From an uncultured Flavobacteriaceae bacterium (lineage in GTDB: Bacteria; Bacteroidota; Bacteroidia; Flavobacteriales; Flavobacteriaceae), in NCBI GenBank assembly GCA_947500575.1, contig CANMSI010000002.1, positions 62,001-126,000 on the forward strand: a stretch of 64,000 nt of DNA, in the 5' to 3' direction. Under the pieces are notes generated by a model, which did not search any database, was not told where the DNA came from, and saw only the letters and a program-made list of their open reading frames with translations. The position numbers were made by a program, and so were the translations under genes. Each line of letters starts with the position of its first letter. The stretch's first letter is position 1. Below, piece by piece: positions 1-8,828 of this stretch.

Positions 1-125
1 TAAAAGGACATGGATTAGGCTTAGCCTATGTAAAAAAAATAATAGAAGATCACCAAGGTGAGGTGTATGCAGAAAGTGAGAAAGGCAAGGGAAGCACTTT
101 TTACATAAAACTACCTTTAATTTAA
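1..125 (+). CDS. Sensor histidine kinase, C-terminal end only (partial)
   Basis: The reading frame is open from the window edge and ends with TAA at 123-125. About 40 residues are visible. They contain the G2 box of a histidine kinase ATPase domain ([13 protein letters not shown]) followed by the usual closing strand ([12 protein letters not shown]). The stop lies 5 bases before the ATG of the OmpR-type regulator at 131, so the two are almost certainly a cotranscribed two-component pair. The sensor part lies outside the window, so the stimulus cannot be judged. Confidence 0.85.
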   Translation, partial: KGHGLGLAYVKKIIEDHQGEVYAESEKGKGSTFYIKLPLI

Positions 126-130
126 AATTT

Positions 131-838
131 ATGGAAGCAGCAAATAAGAAAATACTTTTGGTTGAGGATGATCCAAACTTTGGGATTGTACTAAAGGACT
201 ACCTGTCAATGAACGACTTTGATGTTACCTTGGCAAAAAATGGAATGGAAGGCTTTGAGAAATTCAAGAAAGACAACTTTGATGTTTGTATTTTGGATGT
301 AATGATGCCTTATAAAGATGGTTTTACCTTAGCAAAGGAAATCCGTGAAAAAAATGAGCATGTGCCTATTATTTTTCTAACTGCTAAAACCATGAAGGAA
401 GATGTGCTTAAAGGATACAAGGCAGGTGCAGATGATTATTTGAACAAACCGTTTGATTCTGAAGTATTGTTAATGAAGCTCAAGGCAATCTTGCAAAGGA
501 AAGCATCAAACACTTTAGCCGATAGCAAGCAATTTGAATTTAATGTGGGTGGCTTCCATTTAAACTCTAAGCTTCGTTTCCTTAAATTTAACGATGAAGA
601 ACCCATTAAGTTATCTCCAAAAGAAAATGAATTATTGCGTTTGCTAGCCTTGCATGAGAATGATTTGATGCCGAGAGAATTGGCGCTTACTAAGATATGG
701 AGAGACGACAATTATTTTACATCTCGAAGCATGGACGTATATATTGCCAAGCTTAGAAAATATTTAAAGAAAGACGATACCGTGGAAATTTTAAATATCC
801 ATGGAGAAGGCTTCCGTTTGGTGGTGAAAACTACCTAG
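131..838 (+). CDS. OmpR/PhoB-family response regulator
   Basis: The 235-residue protein has a receiver domain (about residues 6-120) joined to a winged-helix DNA-binding domain (about 135-232). The acidic pocket is E12-D13-D14, the phosphoacceptor is D56 (ILDVMMP), and the conserved Thr and Lys are T84 and K106 (NKPF), so the receiver should be active. The C-terminal half carries the Trans_reg_C pattern (LSPKENELLRLLA, then RSMDVYIAKLRKYL). It follows the kinase end by 5 bases and is presumably phosphorylated by it. It resembles the RprY-type regulators of Bacteroidota, but the regulon cannot be told from sequence. A hairpin terminator follows. Confidence 0.93.
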   Translation: MEAANKKILLVEDDPNFGIVLKDYLSMNDFDVTLAKNGMEGFEKFKKDNFDVCILDVMMPYKDGFTLAKEIREKNEHVPIIFLTAKTMKEDVLKGYKAGADDYLNKPFDSEVLLMKLKAILQRKASNTLADSKQFEFNVGGFHLNSKLRFLKFNDEEPIKLSPKENELLRLLALHENDLMPRELALTKIWRDDNYFTSRSMDVYIAKLRKYLKKDDTVEILNIHGEGFRLVVKTT

Positions 839-858
839 AAAATACGATCTTATTGTTT

Positions 859-893
859 TAAAAAAACGCCCATCTTATGTTGGGTGTTTTTTT
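859..893. terminator. Bidirectional intrinsic terminator
   Basis: An A-tract, the stem AACGCCCA pairing with TGGGTGTT (one G-U pair), a short loop and a T-tract lie between the convergent regulator gene (ends 838) and GntP gene (ends 892). The symmetry serves both strands. Confidence 0.75.
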
Positions 894-2307
894 ATACAAA
901 AAGACTAACAATGGATACGGTTGCGAAGCCAGTTATTGCTAGTATGGTGGTCATTAGTGTCCATGATTTAAAAGTTTGCTTTTCAGTAATTCCCAAATAC
1001 TGTCCAACCAGCCAAAAACCACTATCATTTACGTGAGAAAAGATACTTGCTCCAGAGGCAATCGCTATCACCAAACAAGCCAAACCACCACTACTTAGTT
1101 CAGCATTAACCAATAGTGGCGCTATAAGCCCCGCGGCGGTAATCATGGCCACTGTAGAAGAGCCTTGAATTATGCGAACAATAGCGGCGCTAAGAAAAGC
1201 AAAAAATAAAACTGGAAAACCAGCATCGCTTAAGGAGGTGGCTAATAGTTCACCGGCTCCTGTGTTGGTTAGTACTTGTTTAAATACTCCACCTGCTCCC
1301 GTCAGTAAAATAATGGTTCCAGCAGGGGCTAGCGACTTGCTAGAGATCTTAAAAAGCTGGTCTTTGCTAAATCCTCTCCGAATTCCAAAGAAATACCATG
1401 CCAATAAGTTTGCTATAATTAACGCGGTGAACGGATGGCCAATTAAGGATATAATGTTTTTAAATGTTTCTGTTTGAAACAGACTTAGCATTCTTCCAAA
1501 CCTGGAATTGCCGCCACTCATCGAATCAATAATACCACTATTTACAAAAGTATTTAATAAAATAAGCAAGATTGGTGTAGCAATAATCCACAAGGTCAGC
1601 TGTATGTTTGGCAATGCTACTTCCTTAGCTTCCTGCACTTCCTGTGGTGCATCAATATGAATCTTATTCGCTATAAATTTTCCAAACAACAAGCCGCTTA
1701 CCAATGCAGTAGGAATCCCTACTAGAAAACCAATAAAGATCACCCAGCCTAATTCGGCTCCAATTATTTGAGCTACAGCTATTGGTCCTGGAGTAGGCGG
1801 TATAAATGCATGGGTAATGGCCAAGCCTGCCAATAATGGTATTGCATATAGCAAGAGTGACTTTTTAGTTTTTCTTTGAAGTGCATAGATCATTGGAACT
1901 AGGATAATAAAAGCCACATCAAAAAATACTGGAATGGCAATCAAAAAACCGGAAATAACCATGGCAATTGGGGCTCTTTTTAGTCCAAACTTTCCAATCA
2001 TAAAATCTGCAATCGCTTTGGCACCTCCGGAATATTCTAGGATGGCACCAAACATGGCTCCAAGCCCTACAACGGTGGCAACAAAACCTAAGGTGTTCCC
2101 CATGCCTTGTTGCACGGTTTCAATGATTTGCTTTGCATCCAAGCCAGCGATCAGTCCTGCTACAATACTTCCAATTAATAGAGCGATAAATGCATGAATT
2201 TTTAAACGCAGTATTAAGAAAAGTAATACCGCTATGCCCGCTAAGACTGCGAAAAAAAGTCGGCTATCAATAAAAAATGCTTTTACATCTAAAAGGAAAT
2301 CTACCAT
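892..2307 (-). CDS. gntP: GntP-family gluconate:H+ symporter
   Basis: The 471-residue protein is almost wholly hydrophobic, with about 12-14 predicted membrane segments, the normal length for GntP transporters. Recognisable family stretches are GAMFGAILEYSGGA, FIPPTPGPIAVA and the late HVNDSGFWLVGQY. It would import gluconate or a related sugar acid across the inner membrane. It lies 48 bases downstream of the gluconokinase gene on the same strand, which supports gluconate as substrate. Product of kinase plus permease would be 6-phosphogluconate. Related D-glycerate or idonate transporters belong to the same family, so the substrate is inferred from the neighbour. Confidence 0.92.
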   Translation of the reverse strand: MVDFLLDVKAFFIDSRLFFAVLAGIAVLLFLILRLKIHAFIALLIGSIVAGLIAGLDAKQIIETVQQGMGNTLGFVATVVGLGAMFGAILEYSGGAKAIADFMIGKFGLKRAPIAMVISGFLIAIPVFFDVAFIILVPMIYALQRKTKKSLLLYAIPLLAGLAITHAFIPPTPGPIAVAQIIGAELGWVIFIGFLVGIPTALVSGLLFGKFIANKIHIDAPQEVQEAKEVALPNIQLTLWIIATPILLILLNTFVNSGIIDSMSGGNSRFGRMLSLFQTETFKNIISLIGHPFTALIIANLLAWYFFGIRRGFSKDQLFKISSKSLAPAGTIILLTGAGGVFKQVLTNTGAGELLATSLSDAGFPVLFFAFLSAAIVRIIQGSSTVAMITAAGLIAPLLVNAELSSGGLACLVIAIASGASIFSHVNDSGFWLVGQYLGITEKQTFKSWTLMTTILAITGFATVSIVSLFV

Positions 2308-2355
2308 GATGTGCGGTTTTGGTTTGTTGTTTTCAAATATAAACTAAAAGTGTTT

Positions 2356-2859
2356 CTAGTATTTGGATAACTCACTTTTGATTTTAGCAATAATCTCTTT
2401 TGGTGAAAGCATAATAGACACAGCAATAGCATTTTTAGGCACTTCTAAAGTATCAAACTGAGATTGGAGTAGGGCAGCAGACATAAAATGTCCTTTTCGT
2501 GCGTTAATCCTTGTTTCTATTTCCTCAAAGCTACCTTTTAAAAAAACCCAGGCAGTTTTATCATTTAAATCCGCGGCTAATAATTCTCTGTAAGCACCTT
2601 TTAAAGCGGAGCATGCAATAACTGCACCTTTGTCCTTATGTTTTTTTGCTAATAAGTTCAATTGAATTAACCAACCATGTCTGTCATTATCGTTTAAGGC
2701 ATTTCCGGCTTGCATTTTTTCAATATTAGCTTGTGGATGATAATCATCTCCATCAAAGAATGGAATCCCTAACTCTTCTGCTAGTAATTCTCCAATGGTA
2801 GATTTGCCACAGCCAGAAACTCCCATAACATAAAAAATAGTGGTCTTTATATTGCTCAT
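2356..2859 (-). CDS. gntK: Gluconokinase (GntK/IdnK family)
   Basis: The 167-residue protein has a P-loop near its N-terminus (GVSGCGKS, residues 13-20) and the family pattern FFDGDDYHPQANIEKM, then LNDNDRHGWL, CSALKGAYR and GHFMSAALLQSQFDTLE. The length matches bacterial gluconokinases. It phosphorylates gluconate to 6-phosphogluconate in the cytoplasm, feeding the pentose phosphate or Entner-Doudoroff route. It begins 4 bases after miaA and is followed by gntP, so the sugar-acid genes sit at the end of a housekeeping operon. No dedicated gluconate regulator is seen nearby. Confidence 0.94.
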   Translation of the reverse strand: MSNIKTTIFYVMGVSGCGKSTIGELLAEELGIPFFDGDDYHPQANIEKMQAGNALNDNDRHGWLIQLNLLAKKHKDKGAVIACSALKGAYRELLAADLNDKTAWVFLKGSFEEIETRINARKGHFMSAALLQSQFDTLEVPKNAIAVSIMLSPKEIIAKIKSELSKY

Positions 2860-2863
2860 ATGG

Positions 2864-3775
2864 TTATTTGATCAATTTTTCTTCAATTATTTGTATCAGC
2901 TCATTCAACTTATAATCATATGAAAACCATGTGGTATTCTCATTCTTTTTAAACCAAGTGCCTTGTCTTTTGGCAAATCTTCTTGTATTTTTTTTAATTT
3001 CAGAAACCGCTTCTTCCAAGGATAGATTTTTATTAAAATAGGAGAATAATTCTCTATAGCCCACCGTTTGCAGTGCGTTTAATCCTTGATGTTTAAAAAG
3101 TACTTTGGCTTCTTCCTCCAAACCAGCAGCCATCATTAAATCTACCCTTTCATTAATACGTTCGTAAATAATGGTTCTTTCTGCAGACAGTCCTAAAGAA
3201 ATTATTTGAAAAGGTCTTTTTGGTTTCTGTTTGTTTAAAAAAGAAGAATAAGGTTTTCCACTACCAATACTAACTTCCAGGGCTCTAATTAAACGATGAG
3301 GATTCTCAGTATCCATTTTTGCATACTGTTCCGGATCTAATTGTTGTAATTGTTCTTTCAAAGGTTGAATTCCTTTTTTTTGAAATAATGCATTTAAATC
3401 CTGACGAATTTTAGGATTTACTTCTGGAAAATAATCAAGGCCCTTAAGCACCGCATCAATATATAGTCCACTACCACCTACCATAACTACCACATCTTTT
3501 TCAATAAAAAGCTCCTCCAATACCAGAAGAGCTTCTTTTTCGAAATCACCTACGGTATAAGAGTCAAAAATACTTTTATGTTGTATAAAGTGGTGCGGAG
3601 CTTGTTGGAGTTCTTCTTTAGAGGGCACAGCGGTACCAATACTCATTTCTTTAAAGAATTGGCGTGAATCTGCAGAGATAATGTCTGTCTTATAATGGTT
3701 GGCCAGCGCAATGGCTAGTTTCGTTTTTCCAATGGCCGTAGGCCCAACAATGGCAAGGAGTGTTTTCCTTTTCAT
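2864..3775 (-). CDS. miaA: tRNA dimethylallyltransferase MiaA
   Basis: MiaA transfers a dimethylallyl group to A37 of tRNAs that read UNN codons. The P-loop GPTAIGKT lies at residues 11-18, followed by the substrate-binding ADSRQFF and the tRNA-contact stretch GGSGLYIDAVLKG; RRFAKRQGTWFKK near the end is the usual C-terminal signature. I chose the ATG at 3775 (303 residues) because it forms an ATGA overlap with the stop of the channel gene, typical of translational coupling. A longer reading from 3790 would add five residues (MRKYL). Gluconokinase follows after 4 bases. Confidence 0.95.
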   Translation of the reverse strand: MKRKTLLAIVGPTAIGKTKLAIALANHYKTDIISADSRQFFKEMSIGTAVPSKEELQQAPHHFIQHKSIFDSYTVGDFEKEALLVLEELFIEKDVVVMVGGSGLYIDAVLKGLDYFPEVNPKIRQDLNALFQKKGIQPLKEQLQQLDPEQYAKMDTENPHRLIRALEVSIGSGKPYSSFLNKQKPKRPFQIISLGLSAERTIIYERINERVDLMMAAGLEEEAKVLFKHQGLNALQTVGYRELFSYFNKNLSLEEAVSEIKKNTRRFAKRQGTWFKKNENTTWFSYDYKLNELIQIIEEKLIK

Positions 3776-4602
3776 AAGGTATTTCCGCATTTATAACAAT
3801 GCTTAGCATCATCTCTATGACCTTCCAAAGAACAACTTGGGCACGACTGCGTATTTAGATGTATTTTTTCTCCATCTTTTCCTTGTTTGGAAAATGCAAC
3901 GGTAACAATACCCGTAGGTACAGCAATAATACCATACCCTAATATCATTACAAAGGTAGCGATGGATTGCCCTAAAACAGTTTGAGGAGCAATGTCACCA
4001 TAACCAACCGTTGTAAGCGTTACAATGGCCCAATAAATACTTCTTGGAATACTAGTAAAACCTGCTTCATCATCTTCAATAAGATACATGAGGGTTCCCA
4101 TAATCACAGCCAGTATCAGAACCACATAGATGAAAACAGCAATTTTGGCTCTACTGGCCTTCAATGCCTTCTTTAACTGCGATGCTTCTCCTAAAAACTG
4201 AACTAGTTTTAGAATACGGAAAATTCGTAATAAGCGGAATGCCCTTACTGCAAGTAATACCTGGGACCCTGCAAAAATATAAGATAAGTATAACGGAATT
4301 GTAGAAATAAAATCAATGATCCCATAAAAACTAAAAATATACTTGAAGGGCTTTTTAATACTAATAATTCGCGCAATATATTCAATACTAAAAAATATGG
4401 TAACAACCCATTCTAAGGTTAATAGGATTTTATGATATTTTATATCGATCTCTTTTACACTTTCGAGTAGAACGAGTATAACGCTGAAAACAATTAATAT
4501 AAAAAGTAGAATATCAAACCATTTCCCCATAGGGGTATCCGCTTCATAGATTATTTCATGAAGCTTACTTTTCCAGTTCTTTTTTGATCTAATTTCTTTC
4601 AC
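3772..4602 (-). CDS. Voltage-gated-type potassium channel with C-terminal zinc ribbon
   Basis: The 276-residue protein has six predicted membrane segments. S4 carries spaced arginines (VRAFRLLRIFRILKLVQF) and the pore loop holds the selectivity filter TLTTVGYGD, so it is a Kv-type K+ channel subunit. After S6 the protein does not carry an RCK domain; it ends with about 30 residues bearing two CxxC pairs (CPSC and CYKC), a small zinc-ribbon pattern. This is seen in other bacterial ion transporter proteins, with role unknown. It is in an operon: 3 bases after the exonuclease fusion gene and overlapping miaA by 4 bases. Confidence 0.9.
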   Translation of the reverse strand: MKEIRSKKNWKSKLHEIIYEADTPMGKWFDILLFILIVFSVILVLLESVKEIDIKYHKILLTLEWVVTIFFSIEYIARIISIKKPFKYIFSFYGIIDFISTIPLYLSYIFAGSQVLLAVRAFRLLRIFRILKLVQFLGEASQLKKALKASRAKIAVFIYVVLILAVIMGTLMYLIEDDEAGFTSIPRSIYWAIVTLTTVGYGDIAPQTVLGQSIATFVMILGYGIIAVPTGIVTVAFSKQGKDGEKIHLNTQSCPSCSLEGHRDDAKHCYKCGNTL

Positions 4603-4605
4603 AAG

Positions 4606-5973
4606 CTAGTCTTCCAGTTCTAAGACTTTTAATACCTTCTTCTTTCTAAGGTAGGATTCTATAATATGGTTGGCATTCGCACTCCCTTTCATTGGAGTAA
4701 TTATCGATTCTAAGATATGAATATTATTTATTTGATGGTTTAGATCACAAAAACCAATTCCTTTAAAGATACCATTTTGAATTAAAATGACGCTTCGCTC
4801 ACCTAACTCGCGACCTTTATCAACGATTACTTGATTTTTTTTATCTAAACTATATTTTTTTACCGCAGTTTGTACCCTAGCGTTATATTGTTTGGTTTTT
4901 TCTTTCCGTATACAGGCACCTAAACAACCACCCTCATCGTACTTTGAGCAGTTCTTTTTCGCCTCAGAGAGCCCATTTAACTTATCACAAAGCTGAAATT
5001 CCTCACTTATTTTATATAAGAAATTCTTTGCGCCCAAGATGCTATTAAAAGTGGTTAAGCGATTTATTTTACCATTTAATTTGCTAGGCTCTAGCGCCAA
5101 GTATCCATCTTTGGTTACTTGCAGATGGAGTGCGTGCGAAAATAATTTGTGTTTGGAAGTAGTATTGTATTTGGGTTTATTCCTATCTAATTCTTCATTT
5201 TCTTTTAAAAGAGCAACTAATTCACTTCCAGTAAGTGCATAGGTTACTTTTTTAGTTTCCTTTTGTATTTTTCGGACCCTTTCTCCTACTTTAGTAAAGT
5301 ACTGATTTACCGCACGTTTTATGTTTTTACTTTTCCCAAGAAATATAATATCCCCATCTTTATTATGCATGTAGAATACTCCAGTTGCCGATGGTAATTG
5401 GGCAACAATATCTAATTGCCTAGGAGATAATTCGCCTAGAGAGGCCGCTTTTACGACAGTTTTTAAAATGTTCTTATCAGAATCTTTAGAAAGAAGTAGT
5501 TTGAATAGTTTTAAGGTGGCTAATGCGTCCCCATTGGCCCTATGCCTATCACTTACGGGAATTCCCAAAGAGCGAACCAACTTCCCTAAGCTATAGGAAG
5601 GAGCTTCTGGTAATAATTTCTGGGAAAGTTCTACGGTGCATAGTGTTTTTCGTTCAAAGTTAAATCCAAGCCTTCTAAATTCTGTTCTTAATATGCGGTA
5701 ATCAAATTGTGCATTGTGCGCTACTAAAACGGTATCTTTTGTAATCTCAACAATACGTTTGGCTACCTCATGAAATTTTGGAGCAGTTTGAAGCATTTTA
5801 TCATTAATCCCAGTAAGCTTTACTACAAAGGGTTGTATCTCAATTTCCGGGTTTACAAGGCTAATGAAAGTGTCTACCACCTGATGCCCATCAAATTTAT
5901 GAATTGCAATCTCGGTAATCCCTTCTTCATTATATTTTCCTCCGGTGGTTTCTATATCCAATATGGCATACAT
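4606..5973 (-). CDS. DnaQ-type 3'-5' exonuclease fused to a UvrC-type GIY-YIG nuclease domain
   Basis: The 455-residue protein begins with a DEDDh exonuclease domain (about 1-165): D6 and E8 in ILDIETTG, then AHNAQFDYRIL, then HRANGDALAT. A GIY-YIG domain follows (about 193-275), with GVFYMHN and IIFLGKSKNIKRAVNQYF in place of the classical GIY and YIG words. The C-terminal part has a cysteine cluster (C.. NCSKYDEGGCLGACIRK) as in UvrC/Cho-like proteins. This exonuclease-UvrC-N architecture is known from several bacterial groups and suggests a role in excision repair or DNA end processing. It lies 43 bases after yggS in the operon. Enzymatic activity is inferred. Confidence 0.88.
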   Translation of the reverse strand: MYAILDIETTGGKYNEEGITEIAIHKFDGHQVVDTFISLVNPEIEIQPFVVKLTGINDKMLQTAPKFHEVAKRIVEITKDTVLVAHNAQFDYRILRTEFRRLGFNFERKTLCTVELSQKLLPEAPSYSLGKLVRSLGIPVSDRHRANGDALATLKLFKLLLSKDSDKNILKTVVKAASLGELSPRQLDIVAQLPSATGVFYMHNKDGDIIFLGKSKNIKRAVNQYFTKVGERVRKIQKETKKVTYALTGSELVALLKENEELDRNKPKYNTTSKHKLFSHALHLQVTKDGYLALEPSKLNGKINRLTTFNSILGAKNFLYKISEEFQLCDKLNGLSEAKKNCSKYDEGGCLGACIRKEKTKQYNARVQTAVKKYSLDKKNQVIVDKGRELGERSVILIQNGIFKGIGFCDLNHQINNIHILESIITPMKGSANANHIIESYLRKKKVLKVLELED

Positions 5974-6016
5974 GCAGTATTCAATTTTAGGGCTGTTCTT
6001 TTTCTAAGACGAAAAT

Positions 6017-6673
6017 TTAGTAATTCCGAGAACCAAATATACTACTTCCAATCCGTACCATATTACTTCCTTCTTCGATCGCGATCTTATAATCTCCGCT
6101 CATCCCCATAGATATAAAAGTAACTTGTGGAAGTAATTTTTGCAGAGAATCAAATATGGATTTCAAGGCTTTAAATTCTTTGCGAATTTGGGAGTCGTCT
6201 TTGGTGAAAGTTGCCATGCCCATTACACCTACAACTTGTATATGATCCAATTCCTTAAATTCATCTGTTTGCACCAAATTAATAAGCTCAGAGGCATCTA
6301 AACCAAATTTAGTTTCCTCTTCTGCAATATGAATCTGCATTAAACAATTAATACGTCGTTGGTGTTTTTTTGCTTGTTTATCAATTTCTTTTAAAAGCTT
6401 AAGACTATCTACTCCATGTATTAATGATACATAAGAAGCCATATACTTTACCTTATTTCGTTGTACATGACCAATCATATGCCATTCTATATCCTTTGGC
6501 AAAGCTTCCCATTTCGTAGTCATTTCCTGAATTTTATTCTCTCCAAACACCCGTTGCCCTGCATTATATGCTTCTTGCAAGTCAGCAATAGGTTTGGTCT
6601 TGGAAACCGCTACCAAGGTTACCTCTTTTTTAAGGGAAGCCTTTAGTTGGGTTAAATTTTGCGTTATGGACAT
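6017..6673 (-). CDS. yggS: YggS/PLPBP-family pyridoxal-phosphate homeostasis protein
   Basis: The 218-residue protein has the single TIM-barrel fold pattern of this family. PLP would be bound at K25 in VAVSKTKP; GENKIQE, WHMIGHVQRNK and the C-terminal SMGMSGD and VRIGSSIFG phosphate-binding words are all present. It is a cytoplasmic PLP carrier that balances B6 vitamers and amino-acid metabolism. It sits 9 bases after the DUF1015 gene, inside the operon. It is about 10-15 residues shorter than E. coli YggS, mostly at the N-terminus, which is normal for flavobacterial copies. Confidence 0.95.
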   Translation of the reverse strand: MSITQNLTQLKASLKKEVTLVAVSKTKPIADLQEAYNAGQRVFGENKIQEMTTKWEALPKDIEWHMIGHVQRNKVKYMASYVSLIHGVDSLKLLKEIDKQAKKHQRRINCLMQIHIAEEETKFGLDASELINLVQTDEFKELDHIQVVGVMGMATFTKDDSQIRKEFKALKSIFDSLQKLLPQVTFISMGMSGDYKIAIEEGSNMVRIGSSIFGSRNY

Positions 6674-6682
6674 ATGCTGTTT

Positions 6683-7918
6683 CTAAAATTCATAAATAGT
6701 TAATCCACTTCTTAATTTTGGTTCAATATAGGTACTCTTTGGTGGCATTACCAATCCGGCATCTGCAATGCTTTTTATTTCAGATACGGTAATTGGTACT
6801 AAGCTAAATCCGACGACAAATTTATTTTGATCAATATCATCTTTCATCCGAATAATATTATGCTTACCATACCCATATTGAATGCGCTTGTCTGTTCTTA
6901 GGTCTTTTATTCCTAATATGGGATCTAATACCGTTTTAAAGAGAATTTGGGTATCTAACTCACTCAATGCATCTGTAAATTCATATACTTTTTTTCTCAG
7001 GTATAGTGAGTAAAAAGCGCCATCTAAGTACATGCTGAAATGATGTTTCTTAGTGGGTTTATACAATTCATTCCCTTTAAGTTCTATTCTAAAATAGGTG
7101 TCTAATTGAATAAGAAATTCCTCTTTTGTAAGCCCGTTTAGGTCTTGTACCATACGATTGAATTCGTATATTTTAATTTCAGATTCAGGAATTAAATAAC
7201 TCATAAAGAAATTATAAGGTTCCTCTCCCGTATGTGCTGGATTTTGGTCTTTGGAAGTCTTTGCAAGTAGATTGGATGAAGCACTTCTATGATGTCCATC
7301 TGCAATATATAAAGCGGCTATTTTTTTAAACCTATTTTGTAATTCTCTTATTTTTTTGGCATCAGAAATGATCCATAGATGATGTTGTACTTTATCCGTA
7401 GATGTAAAATCATAGACAGGTTCTTTATTGACCTCTTCTGCAATCAAGGCCGCTATCTCATCGTCATCTGGATACGTCATTAATACCGGTTCTGCATTAA
7501 AACCAACGGTTTTAAGGTAAGATGCAAATAACTTCTCCCTTGAGGCCAAGGTATTTTCATGCTTTTTAATAACATCGTTTTCATAATCAAGCGTGCTTAC
7601 CCCACAGAAAAAACCGCAGCTACTCGTATTTCCTTTGGTCATTTTATAGATATAGAAACTGTCGGAAGCATCTTTGACGAAAATTTTGTCTTCTAAGAAC
7701 TCGAGGTACCGGTTTTGCACTAATTTGAAGCGTTCCTTTCCAGAAACCTTTTTATGAAACTTGAAGCCAGGATCTATAATATGTAAGAAAGAAAAGGGAT
7801 TATAGCTTAGTTGTGCATCTCTTTCCTTTTTACTGTATTCATCGTACGACCGAGAAACTACAAAAGAAACTTTGTCCTTTGCAGGTCTAACCGCTTTAAA
7901 TGGTTTAATAATGGCCAT
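6683..7918 (-). CDS. DUF1015 family protein
   Basis: The 411-residue cytoplasmic protein matches the DUF1015 pattern: an N-terminal IKPFKAVRPAKDKV, the central LYIADGHHRSAS word, and the C-terminal AGLVMPPKSTYIEPKLRSGL. The family is sometimes described as HipA-like or related to a SerK-type kinase, in which the conserved GHHR region is near the active site; I do not assign a reaction here. It lies between a 3-hydroxyacyl-CoA dehydrogenase gene (10 bases upstream) and yggS (9 bases downstream) on the same strand, so it is cotranscribed with them. This neighbourhood is familiar in Flavobacteriaceae. Confidence 0.88.
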   Translation of the reverse strand: MAIIKPFKAVRPAKDKVSFVVSRSYDEYSKKERDAQLSYNPFSFLHIIDPGFKFHKKVSGKERFKLVQNRYLEFLEDKIFVKDASDSFYIYKMTKGNTSSCGFFCGVSTLDYENDVIKKHENTLASREKLFASYLKTVGFNAEPVLMTYPDDDEIAALIAEEVNKEPVYDFTSTDKVQHHLWIISDAKKIRELQNRFKKIAALYIADGHHRSASSNLLAKTSKDQNPAHTGEEPYNFFMSYLIPESEIKIYEFNRMVQDLNGLTKEEFLIQLDTYFRIELKGNELYKPTKKHHFSMYLDGAFYSLYLRKKVYEFTDALSELDTQILFKTVLDPILGIKDLRTDKRIQYGYGKHNIIRMKDDIDQNKFVVGFSLVPITVSEIKSIADAGLVMPPKSTYIEPKLRSGLTIYEF

Positions 7919-7928
7919 ATAAATAGCA

Positions 7929-8816
7929 TTAGCTAAATTGTGAAGCTACTTTTTCTGCTTTTCTGGAAGTTGTATAGTCGTAAAAACCTTCTCCCGATTT
8001 GATTCCTAATTTATCTGCCATTACCATGTTTACCAATAGGGGACAAGGTGCATATTTTGGATTTTTAAACCCATCATACATCACATTTAGGATGGATAAA
8101 CAAACATCCAATCCAATAAAGTCTGCTAATTGTAAGGGTCCCATAGGATGCGCCATTCCCAATTTCATAACAGTATCTATTTCTACCACACCAGCAACAC
8201 CATTGTAGAGTGTTTCAATGGCTTCATTAATCATGGGCATTAATATTCTATTTGCTACAAAACCAGGATAATCATTTACTTCCGTAGGTGTTTTGCCTAA
8301 TGAGGTAGAGAGTTCCATAATGGTCTGTGTAACGCTATCGGAAGTGCTATAACCTCGTATAATTTCTACCAATTTCATAATGGGCACTGGATTCATAAAA
8401 TGCATTCCAATGACCTTATCAGGACGTTGAGTAACAGCAGCAATCTTGGTGATGGAAATAGATGATGTATTTGTTGCTAAAATTACTTCTGGAGCACATA
8501 ATGCATCTAATTCTTTGAAAATAGCACATTTTAAGTCTGTATTCTCTGTAGCAGCTTCAACAACCAAATCTATCTCTTTTACACCTTCTTGGATTTTGGT
8601 AAAGGTTTGAATGTTTTGGAGGGTAGCCAATTTAGCATCTTCATTAATGCGCTCTTTCGATACCATCCGATCCAAGTTCTTCGTAATAGTGGCTATGCCC
8701 TTTTCTAACGAAGCTTCCGAGATATCAATAAGATGCACTTTATACCCTTTTTGGGCAAACACATGAGCGATTCCGTTCCCCATCGTTCCTGCTCCAATTA
8801 CTGCAATATTTTTCAT
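7929..8816 (-). CDS. 3-hydroxybutyryl-CoA / 3-hydroxyacyl-CoA dehydrogenase
   Basis: The 295-residue enzyme oxidises (S)-3-hydroxyacyl-CoA to the ketoacyl-CoA with NAD+. The Rossmann motif GAGTMG lies at residues 8-13. Catalytic H139 (GMHFMNPVP) and E151 form the dyad, and S118 and N189 are in the expected substrate contacts. The C-terminal domain with HPMGPLQLADFIGLD is normal. It is a single-function enzyme without an enoyl-CoA hydratase fusion. Substrate chain length (butyryl or phenylacetate-pathway intermediates) cannot be read from sequence. It lies 12 bases after the Gfo/Idh gene. Confidence 0.93.
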   Translation of the reverse strand: MKNIAVIGAGTMGNGIAHVFAQKGYKVHLIDISEASLEKGIATITKNLDRMVSKERINEDAKLATLQNIQTFTKIQEGVKEIDLVVEAATENTDLKCAIFKELDALCAPEVILATNTSSISITKIAAVTQRPDKVIGMHFMNPVPIMKLVEIIRGYSTSDSVTQTIMELSTSLGKTPTEVNDYPGFVANRILMPMINEAIETLYNGVAGVVEIDTVMKLGMAHPMGPLQLADFIGLDVCLSILNVMYDGFKNPKYAPCPLLVNMVMADKLGIKSGEGFYDYTTSRKAEKVASQFS

Positions 8817-8828
8817 GTTTTTCTTTTA

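Noticed and set aside
3776..3790. Start of miaA at 3790
   Set aside because: The ATG at 3775 makes an ATGA overlap with the channel stop and starts directly before the conserved P-loop strand; the five extra residues are not needed.
4606..5973. Exonuclease and GIY-YIG parts as two genes joined by a frameshift
   Set aside because: The frame is continuous, both domains are complete and this fusion is known in other bacteria.
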